Below are positions 6,803 to 15,657 of a DNA stretch of 25,595 bases, piece after piece; positions within the stretch are counted from its first letter, which is position 1; each line of letters starts with the position of its first letter. Below the pieces are notes generated by a model. The model was not told the origin of the DNA, did not search any database, and worked only from the letters and a program-made list of their open reading frames with translations. This stretch comes from Bifidobacterium breve. Lineage in GTDB: Bacteria; Actinomycetota; Actinomycetes; Nanopelagicales; Nanopelagicaceae. The position numbers were made by a program, and so were the translations under genes. Location: assembly GCA_945869505.1 (NCBI GenBank), contig CAMBOZ010000012.1, positions 1-25,595 of the forward strand. The letters run 5' to 3'.

Positions 6803-7297
6803 TTATAGCTCCAATAACTCGGCGAATTGATCAGCAAATCCTAGACGGCTTGCAATTGCTTCTAATTGTTCATCAGGAAATAGTTCAGTGTCATCACATA
6901 ATGCAGAAAGCTCCATTTGATTGACGCCAAGATCAGCCAAAATATCTAGGTGTCCAACCGGTAAAGGTTCATCATCTTCTTCTGGTGAATCTAAATCACA
7001 AAGTTCCAGAAAATCCGCTGCGACTTCGTAATCAATTGCGCAAGTAACATCACTTAGAAACATACTTATGTGAGAACCTAAAACTCGGATCACCATAAAG
7101 AATTCTTCATCAATTGCCAATAATGCGATTGCGCCGCCATTGGTTTGTTGAGACTTTAGGCGATCAATAATGTGCGGTAAGTCATGTGCGTCAGGTAACA
7201 GCGCTAAATTCCAGCGCCCGTCCTCGTGCCACGCAGCAACTGCGATATCTACCTCGTTCACCATTGCATCAGTCACATCCACCATATTCTCACTCAT
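6803..7297 (-). CDS. tRNA adenosine deaminase-associated protein
   Basis: The acidic protein of about 164 residues matches the actinobacterial family found beside tadA (the TIGR03941 type). Visible signs are a start like [16 protein letters not shown], a central region ending in [22 protein letters not shown], an acidic linker, and a C-terminal part with [11 protein letters not shown] and [22 protein letters not shown] content. The biochemical role is unknown; the link to tadA is by constant neighbourhood. The frame can begin at 7333, opposite the upp ATG. I prefer the ATG at 7297, because it leaves promoter room and family similarity begins later still; the ATGs at 7285 or 7264 are possible. 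No good ribosome site is seen at any of them. Confidence 0.85.
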   Translation of the reverse strand: MSENMVDVTDAMVNEVDIAVAAWHEDGRWNLALLPDAHDLPHIIDRLKSQQTNGGAIALLAIDEEFFMVIRVLGSHISMFLSDVTCAIDYEVAADFLELCDLDSPEEDDEPLPVGHLDILADLGVNQMELSALCDDTELFPDEQLEAIASRLGFADQFAELLEL

Positions 7298-7331
7298 TGG
7301 GCGAGATGGAAACCCCTGTAAGGTAGGAGCC

Positions 7332-7970
7332 ATGAAAGTTCACGTCGCCAACCACCCGCTAATTACTCATAAATTGACTGTTCTGCGCGATGAAAAAACC
7401 GATTCCCCAACATTTCGCCATCTGGTTGAAGAACTCGTGACCCTGCTCGCCTATGAAGCGACTCGCGACGTGCGCACTGAAAAAGTTTCGATTAAGACTC
7501 CGGTGACTACGACAACCGGCTTGAAACTATCTGACCCAAGGCCTGTGGTTGTTCCAATTTTGCGTGCCGGACTCGGAATGTTAGAAGGAATGACGCGCTT
7601 AATCCCAACAGCTGAAGTTGGATTTCTCGGAATGGTGCGCGATGAGAAAACTCTAAAGGCGAGCACCTACGCAAATCGCTTACCTGAGGATTTATCTGGG
7701 CGCCAATGTTTTGTATTGGATCCGATGTTAGCAACAGGCGGAACTTTGGTTGCAGCAATTAATTTCTTGATCGAACGTGGCGCAGATGACATAACTGCAA
7801 TTTGTATTCTCTCCGCTCCTGAAGGAATAAAAGTTCTTGAAGATGCCTTTGCAAATTCGGGCGTTCCGATCACACTTGTCACTGGGGCACTTGATGAAAA
7901 ATTAAACGAACACGGATACATCGTCCCTGGTCTGGGCGATGCCGGTGATCGTCTTTACGGTGTTGTCTAA
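7332..7970 (+). CDS. upp: Uracil phosphoribosyltransferase
   Basis: The 212-residue enzyme salvages uracil by joining it to PRPP to give UMP. Diagnostic parts are [13 protein letters not shown] (75-87), the PRPP loop [11 protein letters not shown] (128-138) and the uracil-binding C-terminus [15 protein letters not shown] (196-210). The length is standard. The ATG at 7332 follows AGGTAGGAG closely. An in-frame extension upstream overlaps the divergent gene and has no family similarity. The malic enzyme ATG begins on the base after its stop and dedA follows in the same way, making a three-gene plus-strand operon with no spacers. Position beside tadA and its partner is usual in actinobacteria. 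Confidence 0.96.
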   Translation: MKVHVANHPLITHKLTVLRDEKTDSPTFRHLVEELVTLLAYEATRDVRTEKVSIKTPVTTTTGLKLSDPRPVVVPILRAGLGMLEGMTRLIPTAEVGFLGMVRDEKTLKASTYANRLPEDLSGRQCFVLDPMLATGGTLVAAINFLIERGADDITAICILSAPEGIKVLEDAFANSGVPITLVTGALDEKLNEHGYIVPGLGDAGDRLYGVV

Positions 7971-9290
7971 ATGGCATCCACTTCTCCCGGCTACGGAATA
8001 ACAATTCGCGTTGAAGGCGCTCCTGAACTTCAACCGGTTGCACTTATTACCGCGGCGATCACCGGAGCTGGTGCAACAATTACCGCTCTCGATGTTGTTG
8101 AATCTCTATTAGAAAAAGTTGTTATTGACGTAACTTGCGACACGATAGATGTTGATCATGCAGAGGAAATAACCAACGCTCTGACTGCGCACGCCGGTAT
8201 AACTGTGCGCAAAGTTAGTGATCGAACATTCTTGTTACACCTTGGTGGCAAGTTAGAAGTTCAATCAAAAGTCCCATTAAAAACGCGCGATGATCTCTCT
8301 CGCGCTTACACACCAGGTGTAGCCCGCATTTGTCAGGCAATTGTTGAGGATCCTTCTAACGCTCGAAGCCTCACCATGAAGCGCAATACCGTTGCAGTTG
8401 TTACAGATGGTTCTGCCGTACTTGGCCTAGGAAATATTGGGCCAGCAGCCGCTCTTCCTGTGATGGAAGGTAAGGCAGCGCTTTTCAAAAGATTTGCTGA
8501 TGTAGATGCTTGGCCAGTTTGTTTAGATACCCAAGATGTAGATGAGATTGTTCGAACCGTTCAATTAATTGCCCCTGTTTACGGTGGAATTAACTTAGAA
8601 GATATCTCGGCCCCGCGCTGTTTTGAAATAGAAGAGCGCTTGCGTGACTTGTTGGATATTCCGGTATTCCATGACGATCAACATGGCACCGCAATTGTTG
8701 TTTTGGCCGCTCTAACTAATTCGCTTAAATTGGTAAAGAAAAAGTTAAGCGATATAACGATCGTGATGAGCGGTGCTGGCGCTGCCGGAACAGCAATTGC
8801 GCGTCTGCTAACTAAGAGCGGTGCTCAGAGAATTATCGCCTTTGATATTAATGGTTGCGTTACTCCAGGATTTACTGGAAATATTTCAGAGGCAATGAAG
8901 GGGGCGGATGTATTCATTGGCGTTAGCGCTCCAAATGTTTTGACTGAAAGCGATGTTGCATCAATGGCAGCCGGCTCGATTGTCTTTGCGCTGGCAAACC
9001 CAGATCCAGAGATTGATCCTGTCATTGCCCGTAAATACGCGACCGTTGTTGCCACCGGTCGCAGCGATCAACCAAATCAAATCAATAACGTTTTAGCCTT
9101 CCCTGGAATTTTCCGCGGACTTCTTGATGCAAATGCTCATAAAATTACTGATGAGCTTTTGATTGCAGCTGCCGAAGCAATCGCTTCTTGCGTCTCTGCA
9201 TCTCAACTAAACGCCTCGTTTATTGTGCCAAGCGTCTTTGACGCACAAGTAGTACAAAAAGTTGCAGCGGCAGTAAAGAAGAGTGTTTAA
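7971..9290 (+). CDS. NAD(P)-dependent malic enzyme with N-terminal ACT domain
   Basis: The 439-residue protein decarboxylates malate to pyruvate. Residues about 8-82 form an ACT-like regulatory domain ([28 protein letters not shown]), usual in actinobacterial members. The catalytic part shows Tyr113 in RAYTPGVA, Lys168 in [11 protein letters not shown], Glu210-Asp211 in INLEDISAP, and FHDDQHGTA (233-241). The nucleotide-binding turn is SGAGAAGTA (267-275). Between FDINGC (291-296) and [11 protein letters not shown] (305-315) only eight residues remain where related enzymes carry roughly 30, so a surface segment is missing. An ATG abuts the upp stop, suggesting translational coupling. The stop is followed directly by the dedA GTG. 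The ligand of the ACT domain and the cofactor choice cannot be read from sequence. Confidence 0.92.
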   Translation: MASTSPGYGITIRVEGAPELQPVALITAAITGAGATITALDVVESLLEKVVIDVTCDTIDVDHAEEITNALTAHAGITVRKVSDRTFLLHLGGKLEVQSKVPLKTRDDLSRAYTPGVARICQAIVEDPSNARSLTMKRNTVAVVTDGSAVLGLGNIGPAAALPVMEGKAALFKRFADVDAWPVCLDTQDVDEIVRTVQLIAPVYGGINLEDISAPRCFEIEERLRDLLDIPVFHDDQHGTAIVVLAALTNSLKLVKKKLSDITIVMSGAGAAGTAIARLLTKSGAQRIIAFDINGCVTPGFTGNISEAMKGADVFIGVSAPNVLTESDVASMAAGSIVFALANPDPEIDPVIARKYATVVATGRSDQPNQINNVLAFPGIFRGLLDANAHKITDELLIAAAEAIASCVSASQLNASFIVPSVFDAQVVQKVAAAVKKSV

Positions 9291-9893
9291 GTGGAGTTAG
9301 CTGCATCTTTTGATGCTCAATTGTCTTCACTTGCCCCATTTATTTTCTACATTGCCGTCGCTGGAATTGTATTTATTGAAACTGGACTTTTGGTCGGCTT
9401 CTTTTTACCTGGAGATTCCATCCTATTTAGCGCAGGGCTCGTAGCAGCCGCCCACGGAAATATAAATATTGTCATTTTAGTCACCGCCATTTTTCTAGCA
9501 GCATTCTTTGGCGATCAAGTTGGCTTTGTGATCGGCAGAGTGGTTGGTCGTCCATATTTGGATAAGAGAGAGTCTCCAAGATTTAAACGAATGATTGCAA
9601 AATCTGAAGTGTTCTATGAAAAATACGGGTGGTGGGCTGTTGTGATTGCTCGCTACTTCCCTTGGATTCGCACATTCGTTCCGCCGATTGCGGGTGCAGC
9701 CAAGATGAATTACTACAAGTTCTTATCCGCTAACGCATTGGGAGCGTTTCTTTGGGGGGTCGGAATTACACTTGCTGGTTACTACGCGGCGACCGTTCCT
9801 TGGGTGAAAAGTTCTTCATACGCAATTGCTGCGTTTTTTATCACTGCTTCTTTAATTTCAGCTTTGGTAAATTTCCGACGCCGCCAACGATAA
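9291..9893 (+). CDS. DedA/VTT family membrane protein
   Basis: The 200-residue integral membrane protein of the DedA family is linked in bacteria to flipping of undecaprenyl phosphate or phospholipids and to envelope proton balance. Motifs are the early acidic segment FIETGLLVGFFLPGDS (29-44), FFGDQVGFVIGR (73-84) and the hallmark RYFPWIRTFVPPIAG (121-135) with NYYKFLSANALGAFLWG after it, plus a final membrane helix and a basic FRRRQR tail. The start is GTG, directly after the malic enzyme stop. The last 53 bases overlap the 3' end of the convergent DUF606 transporter, a long coding overlap. The exact lipid substrate is unknown. Confidence 0.9.
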   Translation: MELAASFDAQLSSLAPFIFYIAVAGIVFIETGLLVGFFLPGDSILFSAGLVAAAHGNINIVILVTAIFLAAFFGDQVGFVIGRVVGRPYLDKRESPRFKRMIAKSEVFYEKYGWWAVVIARYFPWIRTFVPPIAGAAKMNYYKFLSANALGAFLWGVGITLAGYYAATVPWVKSSSYAIAAFFITASLISALVNFRRRQR

Positions 9894-10797
9894 CCCCGAG
9901 ATAGGTCATAACAATTCCTGTTACAAGGTAAGTGCTGATCTGAACACCTTGTGTCGGTGAGTAGAGATCAATAAGTAAAGATCCAACAAGTTGTCCGCCA
10001 ACGCTAATCAATGTAAATGTCAGTACGCCTAAGTGCTGAACAATTGTTGATGTAAAGGCGATATAGATAACGCCGATCGTTCCGCCCATATACATCCACC
10101 AAGGACCTGAAGGTAAAGCAACAATCTCTGTGCGATTGATCAATACGCCAATCGCTAAGAAGATAAATAGGAATGCTGTACCCATTATGAAATTAAGCCA
10201 AGATGTAGCAAAGCTCTGATGTGTACTTTCATTTATCTGACCATTTAGCGCTCGTTGCACGCCGACTATTGCGCCGGCAAAACAACCGAAAATCACGGCA
10301 AATAGCGATAAATTCTCTGCTTCTATCCGATCTAACACGGATACGAGTACCGCTAGAACGGTTACTCCAGCGGCGGCAACTCTTCTTATCGTTATCTCTT
10401 TTTTGCCGCCACCTGTTAAGCCGATTCGATCAACAATCAGAGATGCGGCAGTCTGTCCCGCAATCGAAGCGACTGAATAGATTGCAACTCCGATTATCGG
10501 AACGATCTGTGTTTGAACCGCAACAAAACTTCCGCCAAGCATTCCTGCAAAGAGCGTCCAAACCGGAATTTCTCTGCGGCTAACTGCACCCTTCAAATTC
10601 TTCATCCCATTTCGTATTGCTGGTGTGAAGAGCGAGATTATTGAAATTATTAGTAAGCCTGAACCGAAAGAAACCAGAGCGGCTTCAATTGGATTTCCCA
10701 TTCGATGCGAGAGTTCGCCATTGGCGCGCGCTTGCATCGCAATTAAAAGCCCAGAAAGTGCGGCTAAAAGATTTAGCTTGGAATTACTTTTGCTCAC
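9841..10797 (-). CDS. DMT-superfamily transporter, tandem DUF606 (YdcZ-like)
   Basis: The 318-residue protein has about ten membrane segments in two similar halves, as expected for fused DUF606 units of the drug/metabolite transporter superfamily. The first half starts with ALSGLLIAMQARANGELSH (13-31) and the second with FAGAIVGVQRALNGQINES (about 174-192). These matching 'QaraNG/QraLNG' turns are the family mark and show the internal duplication. The start is GTG, sharing one base with the UPF0114 stop (TAGTG), so translation is probably coupled. The C-terminus (LPKLKLKKQ) overlaps dedA by 53 bases on the other strand. Substrates are unknown. Confidence 0.85.
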   Translation of the reverse strand: MSKSNSKLNLLAALSGLLIAMQARANGELSHRMGNPIEAALVSFGSGLLIISIISLFTPAIRNGMKNLKGAVSRREIPVWTLFAGMLGGSFVAVQTQIVPIIGVAIYSVASIAGQTAASLIVDRIGLTGGGKKEITIRRVAAAGVTVLAVLVSVLDRIEAENLSLFAVIFGCFAGAIVGVQRALNGQINESTHQSFATSWLNFIMGTAFLFIFLAIGVLINRTEIVALPSGPWWMYMGGTIGVIYIAFTSTIVQHLGVLTFTLISVGGQLVGSLLIDLYSPTQGVQISTYLVTGIVMTYLGVIVGGVGNLPKLKLKKQ

Positions 10798-11327
10798 TAT
10801 GGATGAGTGCCGGTGAACTCTCGCTTATCGGCGATCCAATCCATCAGCGCAAATAACACACCAGAGATTACAAATGTTAGGTGGATGGCAATTCTCCAAA
10901 TGGTGCCTTCTCCAACTTCGGCTTCTCCGGCCAATTCGATGAAATCTTTCAAGAGTTCGATTACAGAAATAGCAACTAGCGATCCAATTAATTTAATCTT
11001 TAACCCGCTGAAATCTATAGTTCCCATCCAATGTGGACGATCTTTGGACTCGAGAGCAATGTCTATGCGTGAAACAAAGTTTTCATATCCAGCGAAGATA
11101 ACCATAAGAATAAGATTTGCAAGCAAAGTTAAATCAAGTAGAGCAAGTAAGGAGAGCGTGAACTCGCTCGCGCTCATGTCAGGAGTCTTTTCAGCTAAAT
11201 GCCAAAACTCAATCACGAAGCGATATGCCAGAAGAACTAGCGCTCCAACGAGTCCGAGATATAACGGAGCAAGTAAGAAACGGCTGCGAAAGAGTATTCC
11301 CTCGACAATATGTGAAATTTGGCTCAT
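10797..11327 (-). CDS. UPF0114 (YqhA-like) inner membrane protein
   Basis: The 176-residue protein has four predicted membrane helices and the UPF0114/YqhA layout: an N-terminal FRSRFLLAPLYLGL segment (13-26), a second helix in LLALLDLTLLANLILMVIF, the conserved block YENFVSRID (81-89) before a short loop ending HWMGTIDFSGLKIKL, then two C-terminal helices ending ALMDWIADKRE. The biochemical role of the family is unknown. It lies 14 bases after the ABC-F gene and overlaps the following transporter start by one base, so the three minus-strand genes form one operon. Confidence 0.9.
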   Translation of the reverse strand: MSQISHIVEGILFRSRFLLAPLYLGLVGALVLLAYRFVIEFWHLAEKTPDMSASEFTLSLLALLDLTLLANLILMVIFAGYENFVSRIDIALESKDRPHWMGTIDFSGLKIKLIGSLVAISVIELLKDFIELAGEAEVGEGTIWRIAIHLTFVISGVLFALMDWIADKREFTGTHP

Positions 11328-11341
11328 GCCGATATTTTAAC

Positions 11342-13111
11342 TCAATCGCCTAGTTGATCTGTGATTTCTAGCCATTCTTCTTCTCGAGTGTTTAATTCTG
11401 TGCGAAGATTTTCAAGTTCCTCGCTGATTCTTAATAACTCAGCAGGATCAAACGCCGCATTTTCTTGCGCGACTTCTAGCTCTGCAATCTTCTCCTTAGA
11501 TTTCTGAATTTGTCTCTCAACGCGAACTAAATCCTTTTTTAGTTGGCGCTGTTCCGCGGCCGAGGAAGCGTTCTTTGGTTTTGTATCAGAACTAGGCTGT
11601 AGGACAGATGCCTCTCGTTGTTCTAAATACTGATCAACTCCCCGAGGTAAATCCCTTAATGATTTATCTCCAAGTAATCCAACAAATCGATCGCAGACTC
11701 GTTCGAGAAAATATCTATCGTGTGAGATGACAACCAGGGTTCCGCCGTAGCTATCAAGTAAATCTTCAAGTTCAGTTAACGTCTCAATATCAAAATCATT
11801 CGTTGGCTCATCTAATAACAAAACATTTGGTGAATCCATTAACAATCGAGTTAATTGCAACCTGCGCTTCTCGCCACCGGATAGATCACCCACTGGCGTC
11901 CATTGTGAATCTTTATCAAAGCCTAAGCGTTCGCAGAGTTGCGAAGCCGAAAGCGACTTACCGTTCCCGAGTTCTATATGTGCAGCAACCTTTTCAACCG
12001 CTTCCAGAACACGCCATTCCGGATTCAACTCATCCAAATGCTGCGTTAGAAAGGCAGCCTTCACAGTTATTCCGGTGGTGAGCTTTCCAGCGAAAGGCTG
12101 TAATTCACCAGCCAGCGTGCGCATAAGCGTTGTCTTTCCAGATCCATTGATTCCAACAATTCCAATGCGATCTCCGGGACCTATATTCCAGTAAAGATCA
12201 TCAATCAACTCTTTTTCACCCGCACGTATCTGTAAATGATTTGCTTCATAAACAGTATTTCCCAAACGATTGCGGGCAAATTTCAATAACTCGCCTTGGT
12301 CTCGGGGCGCTGGTTCTTCAGCAATCAATACATTTGCAGCATCCACGCGAAATTTAGGCTTTGTAGTTCTAGCTGGTGCACCTCTGCGCAACCACGCAAG
12401 CTCTTTGCGGATTAGATTATTTCGTCTCGCATCCATTGCACTTGCTTGGCGTGCGCGTTCTGCTTTAGCTAAAACAAATGCGGAATAACCTCCGTCATAT
12501 TCTTCAACCTTGCCACCGACAACTTCCCAGGTGCGATCAGTGACGGCATCTAGAAACCATCTATCGTGTGTAATAACTAAAACAGCCAGAGATTTGCGGC
12601 TATTTAAATGGGAGGCAAGCCATGCCACGCCTTCCACATCTAAGTGGTTGGTTGGTTCATCCAATAAAATCAAATCAAGTTCGTCGATCAATAATTTAGC
12701 TAGACCGACTCTTCGTTTTTCACCGCCAGATAAAGTTGAGAACTTTCTTTCAAATAGGTGGTCATCGAATCCACCAAATAGACCTGTAAAAACTTCTCTA
12801 ATTCCGGAATCGCTCGCCCACTCGTGTTTTGCTCTATTTCCAATTACGACATCACCTACTGTTGAATTTGGATCAGCTTTATCAACTTGTGAAAGTAAAC
12901 CAATCTTCACTGAATTTGCTTTAGTTACTCTGCCTTGATCTGGACTTTCAACCGCAGCAATTACTTTCATTAGCGTGCTTTTTCCAGAACCGTTGCGTCC
13001 GACTATTCCAATTCGATCACCTTCTGAAACACCGAGTGAAACTCTTTCAAGCAGCGCTCTAATATCAAAGGCCTTACTGACCTCTTCTATATTGACAAGA
13101 TTGCGCGCCAC
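11342..13111 (-). CDS. ABC-F ATPase, Uup-like
   Basis: The 589-residue soluble protein has two ABC cassettes and no membrane part, so it is an ABC-F ribosome-associated factor rather than a transporter. The first cassette has Walker A GRNGSGKS (38-45), signature LSGGEKRR (127-134) and Walker B LILLDEP (147-153). The second has GINGSGKT (320-327), LSGGEKRR (410-417) and VLLLDEP (430-436). The inter-domain linker carries RKELAWLRRGAPARTTK (235-251), characteristic of Uup, and a C-terminal coiled coil follows (about 516-585). The start is GTG, fitting the family N-terminus; the short divergent gap to kynU holds a candidate -10. The usual roles are ribosome quality control, rescue or antibiotic protection. 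Uup is the closest match, and resistance is not implied. Confidence 0.92.
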   Translation of the reverse strand: MARNLVNIEEVSKAFDIRALLERVSLGVSEGDRIGIVGRNGSGKSTLMKVIAAVESPDQGRVTKANSVKIGLLSQVDKADPNSTVGDVVIGNRAKHEWASDSGIREVFTGLFGGFDDHLFERKFSTLSGGEKRRVGLAKLLIDELDLILLDEPTNHLDVEGVAWLASHLNSRKSLAVLVITHDRWFLDAVTDRTWEVVGGKVEEYDGGYSAFVLAKAERARQASAMDARRNNLIRKELAWLRRGAPARTTKPKFRVDAANVLIAEEPAPRDQGELLKFARNRLGNTVYEANHLQIRAGEKELIDDLYWNIGPGDRIGIVGINGSGKTTLMRTLAGELQPFAGKLTTGITVKAAFLTQHLDELNPEWRVLEAVEKVAAHIELGNGKSLSASQLCERLGFDKDSQWTPVGDLSGGEKRRLQLTRLLMDSPNVLLLDEPTNDFDIETLTELEDLLDSYGGTLVVISHDRYFLERVCDRFVGLLGDKSLRDLPRGVDQYLEQREASVLQPSSDTKPKNASSAAEQRQLKKDLVRVERQIQKSKEKIAELEVAQENAAFDPAELLRISEELENLRTELNTREEEWLEITDQLGD

Positions 13112-13119
13112 GATGGGAG

Positions 13120-13125
13120 AGCGTA
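13120..13125 (-). promoter_or_regulatory. Candidate -10 of the ABC-F gene
   Basis: TACGCT on the minus strand lies eight bases before the GTG at 13111. It shares two bases with the kynU -10 on the other strand. Confidence 0.35.
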
Positions 13126-13129
13126 CCTT
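13124..13129 (+). promoter_or_regulatory. Candidate -10 of kynU, leaderless spacing
   Basis: TACCTT is followed by exactly six bases and then the kynU ATG at 13136, with no ribosome site between. The whole divergent gap to the ABC-F start is only 24 bases, so both promoters must overlap coding sequence or each other. Confidence 0.5.
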
Positions 13130-13135
13130 TCAACT

Positions 13136-14410
13136 ATGAAAGCCACCGACCGCCAATTTGCACTAGATCTAGATGCTCGCGATCCTTTGGCCCGTTTCCG
13201 CTCTAAATTTGTTATCAGCGATCCCAATATTTGCTATCTAGATGGAAATTCTTTAGGACGACTCCCCCTTTCTACAATCGAGGCTGTTAATTCATTTATG
13301 AAAGATGAGTGGGGCCCCGAGGTAGTAACCGGATGGGGGCACTGGGTAGATGAGGCGCAACCAACCGGGGATTTAATTGGACGCGCCACTCTTGGCGCTG
13401 CGGCGGGCCAAGTTTTGGCGTGCGACACAACATCAGTAAATTTTTATCAATTAGCGCTAGCAGCTATTAGCGCACGCCCTGGGCGCAAGACGATAATCAC
13501 GGATGCGGCCAATTTTCCAACAGATCGTTACATCTTGGACGGAATTGCAAAACAGTTAGGTCTAAAGCTAGTAATAATCGATAACGAATCTCCCGGCTCA
13601 GCAGAACATGAGCGAATAACACCTGAAATCCTTGCGCCTTACTTAACTGAAGATGTCGCGCTAGTTACCTTGGAAGTTATTCAATATCGATCTGGTGCTC
13701 GCAACGACATTAAATCTCTCACTGACTTGGTTCGCAAACACGGCGCCTTTATGTTGTGGGATGCCAGCCACGCGGTCGGCGCTATCGAAATGGACTTCGA
13801 TAAAAATGGTGTTGATATAGCAGTGGGATGCACATATAAATATGGAAATTCTGGCCCTGGCGCACCCGCTTGGCTCTATGTGAATAAAAAAGTACAGGCC
13901 GAGTTGCAGGTTCCAATTCAGGGTTGGTTTTCACAAGGCGATCAATTTGCAATGGGTCCGGATTTTGAAAGAGCAGAAGGTATTCGTGGTTTTCAAATTG
14001 CTAGCCCTTCATTAATCGGATTGCGTTGCATTAAGAGCGCATTTTCAATGATTGAAGAGGCGGGAATTGGTGCGATATCTGAAAAGGCAGCGATTGGAAC
14101 TGAAATGATGATTCAGTTATACGATGCTTGGCTCGCAGAACTTGGATTCACTTTGTTAACATCACGAAATCCCCAAGAGCGCGGCGGTCATATTTCTCTA
14201 GGCCATCCTGATGCGGCACGCATCTGCGTTGCGCTACGAGAATATGCCGACGTTATTCCAGATTATCGAACACCAAATTCAATAAGACTAGCGATTGCAC
14301 CGCTTCCTACTTCTTATGTTGAAGTTTGGGATGGTTTTGCGCGCATCCGCGACCTTGTTACTTCTCGGCAATACGAGAAGATTGAGAAAACAGATTCGAG
14401 GGTCACATGA
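13136..14410 (+). CDS. kynU: Kynureninase
   Basis: The 424-residue fold-type I PLP enzyme splits kynurenine into anthranilate and alanine. Evidence: the N-terminal YLDGNSLGRLP (34-44), DEWG and GWGHWVDEAQPTGD (66-79), ANFPTDRYIL (125-134), Asp209 in WDASHAVGA (the ring-nitrogen partner), and the PLP lysine Lys235 in GCTYKYGNSGPGAPAW (231-246). RGFQIASPS and the late RTPNSIRLAIAPLPTSY also match the family. The ATG at 13136 suits the family start and has TACCTT six bases upstream. The last four bases overlap the start of tryptophan 2,3-dioxygenase (ATGA), so the two enzymes are coupled. Kynurenine formamidase is absent from the pair. Confidence 0.95.
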   Translation: MKATDRQFALDLDARDPLARFRSKFVISDPNICYLDGNSLGRLPLSTIEAVNSFMKDEWGPEVVTGWGHWVDEAQPTGDLIGRATLGAAAGQVLACDTTSVNFYQLALAAISARPGRKTIITDAANFPTDRYILDGIAKQLGLKLVIIDNESPGSAEHERITPEILAPYLTEDVALVTLEVIQYRSGARNDIKSLTDLVRKHGAFMLWDASHAVGAIEMDFDKNGVDIAVGCTYKYGNSGPGAPAWLYVNKKVQAELQVPIQGWFSQGDQFAMGPDFERAEGIRGFQIASPSLIGLRCIKSAFSMIEEAGIGAISEKAAIGTEMMIQLYDAWLAELGFTLLTSRNPQERGGHISLGHPDAARICVALREYADVIPDYRTPNSIRLAIAPLPTSYVEVWDGFARIRDLVTSRQYEKIEKTDSRVT

Positions 14411-15204
14411 GCGAAAACGATTTTGATTCCGCACTTACTTACACTTCTTATCTAGCAATAGATAAGTTACTTGAATTACAGAACCCTTTATCCGATGGCC
14501 CAGAACACGATGAAATGCTCTTTATTATCATCCACCAGAGTTACGAACTCTGGTTTAAACAATTAATCCACGAATTTAACGAAGCAGGTAAGGCTCTTGA
14601 ATCGGGCGACACCCACAGATCGCTGGCCATTCTCGGACGGATTCGCACAATACTTAAAGTTTGTGTGACCCAGGTAGATATTTTAGAGACGATGACTCCA
14701 TTGCAATTTAACGCTTTCCGCGGGTATCTCTCCTCTTCAAGTGGTTTCCAATCCGCCCAATTTAGAAAGGTTGAAGCGCTGCTGGGACGCAGAGATTCAA
14801 AGATGGCCGCGCATCTTCCTTTAGATGTTCAGGCAGAAATTAATGAGATCGCCTCACGTAATTCGATCTGGGATTCAACACTGGCTTATCTTTCAAAGCG
14901 TGGCCATAAGATCCCCGTTGAAATTTTAAATCGTGACAAATCAACTCATTACCAATCAGATCCAAGGGTTATAGAAGCTTTACTAGAAGTTCATCGCAGC
15001 GATCCTGAGTCAGCAATGGTCTGTGAAAGGCTGATGGATATCGATGAAGGTTTGCAAGAGTGGCGCTACCGTCATGTAAAAATGGTGGAGCGCACGATCG
15101 GGCAGAAAACTGGCACTGGTGGTTCTGATGGAGTTAAGTACTTAGCGAGTACTTTATTTAATCCAGTTTTTAAAGATCTTTGGGATATCCGCTCGCAGTT
15201 TTAA
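14407..15204 (+). CDS. kynA: Tryptophan 2,3-dioxygenase
   Basis: The 265-residue haem enzyme opens the indole ring of tryptophan to give N-formylkynurenine. Markers are TYTSYLAIDKLLELQ (11-25), the distal His43 in HQSYELWFKQ, FRGYLSSSSGFQS (104-116) with the substrate-binding Arg105, the proximal haem ligand His223 in WRYRHVKMVERTIG, and GTGGSDGVKYL (236-246). The length is normal for bacterial enzymes. It overlaps kynU by four bases and should be translationally coupled. With kynU this gives tryptophan to anthranilate except for the formamidase step, which must be encoded elsewhere or be done by another hydrolase. The stop shares the palindrome TTAA with the convergent gene. Confidence 0.96.
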   Translation: MSENDFDSALTYTSYLAIDKLLELQNPLSDGPEHDEMLFIIIHQSYELWFKQLIHEFNEAGKALESGDTHRSLAILGRIRTILKVCVTQVDILETMTPLQFNAFRGYLSSSSGFQSAQFRKVEALLGRRDSKMAAHLPLDVQAEINEIASRNSIWDSTLAYLSKRGHKIPVEILNRDKSTHYQSDPRVIEALLEVHRSDPESAMVCERLMDIDEGLQEWRYRHVKMVERTIGQKTGTGGSDGVKYLASTLFNPVFKDLWDIRSQF

Positions 15205-15530
15205 ATTCTTCCGGTGTAGTACAAAAATAGAATAATTAGTATCGATAGAACTGCAGCACCAGCAATAAGTGCAAACTGAAGCCACTTCGGTATTCCAGCT
15301 TTATCGGCAGCTTTCTGTGCATAAGTTCTTGTAGTGACCATAACTCTAGAGGCCCACGCAAATTCAGTTGCCAAAATACCAAGTCCTGCAATCACGATTA
15401 AAACTCCTGGGCCAGGAGCAACTAAAGCGATTGCACCTAAAACAGTTACTGTCCCGCCCACAATTCCGATGACTGCGCGCCAGAATAAACGTCCGGCTTT
15501 TGTCTTTTTAATCCAAGTTCTAATTCTCAT
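15201..15530 (-). CDS. PGPGW-family small membrane protein
   Basis: The 109-residue protein has a basic N-terminus (RIRTWIKKTKAGRLFWR), one hydrophobic hairpin around residues 19-56 containing ALVAPGPGVLIVIAGLGILATEF, a soluble stretch with basic and alanine residues, and a final helix (about 85-106). The PGPG turn and the following GLxxLAxEF pattern are the signature of the PGPGW transmembrane family (TIGR02611-like), common in actinobacteria and of unknown function. The final Trp of the name motif is replaced by Val here. The upstream ribosome site is weak. The stop overlaps the kynA stop through TTAA. Confidence 0.82.
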   Translation of the reverse strand: MRIRTWIKKTKAGRLFWRAVIGIVGGTVTVLGAIALVAPGPGVLIVIAGLGILATEFAWASRVMVTTRTYAQKAADKAGIPKWLQFALIAGAAVLSILIILFLYYTGRI

Positions 15531-15562
15531 TTTTTCTTTTCTATAAGTTTCATATTTAGGGC

Positions 15563-15588
15563 AAGTTTATTCGGACACGCCCGAACTT
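15563..15588. promoter_or_regulatory. Imperfect inverted repeat between the PGPGW and aminotransferase genes
   Basis: AAGTT-TAT-TCGG is complementary to CCGAACTT around a six-base loop (ACACGC), with a three-base bulge. It lies about 35-60 bases before the PGPGW start and upstream of the aminotransferase promoter candidate. It could be an operator or an RNA hairpin in the PGPGW leader. No run of U follows, so it is not a clear terminator. Confidence 0.35.
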
Positions 15589-15610
15589 CTCGCATAAAAA
15601 GGGGTGGGGG

Positions 15611-15639
15611 TTGCAACTTTTTTTGACTTCAGAGATACT
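15611..15639 (+). promoter_or_regulatory. Candidate promoter of the aminotransferase transcript
   Basis: TTGCAA (15611-15616) and GATACT (15634-15639) are separated by 17 bases, the best -35/-10 pair in the 197-base intergenic stretch 15531-15727. Transcription would begin near 15646, leaving a leader of about 80 bases that contains a short open reading frame and a small inverted repeat. The remainder of the stretch is A/T tracts and a G-rich run at 15601-15610. Confidence 0.45.
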
Positions 15640-15657
15640 TACGGGGCATTCGAAAGA

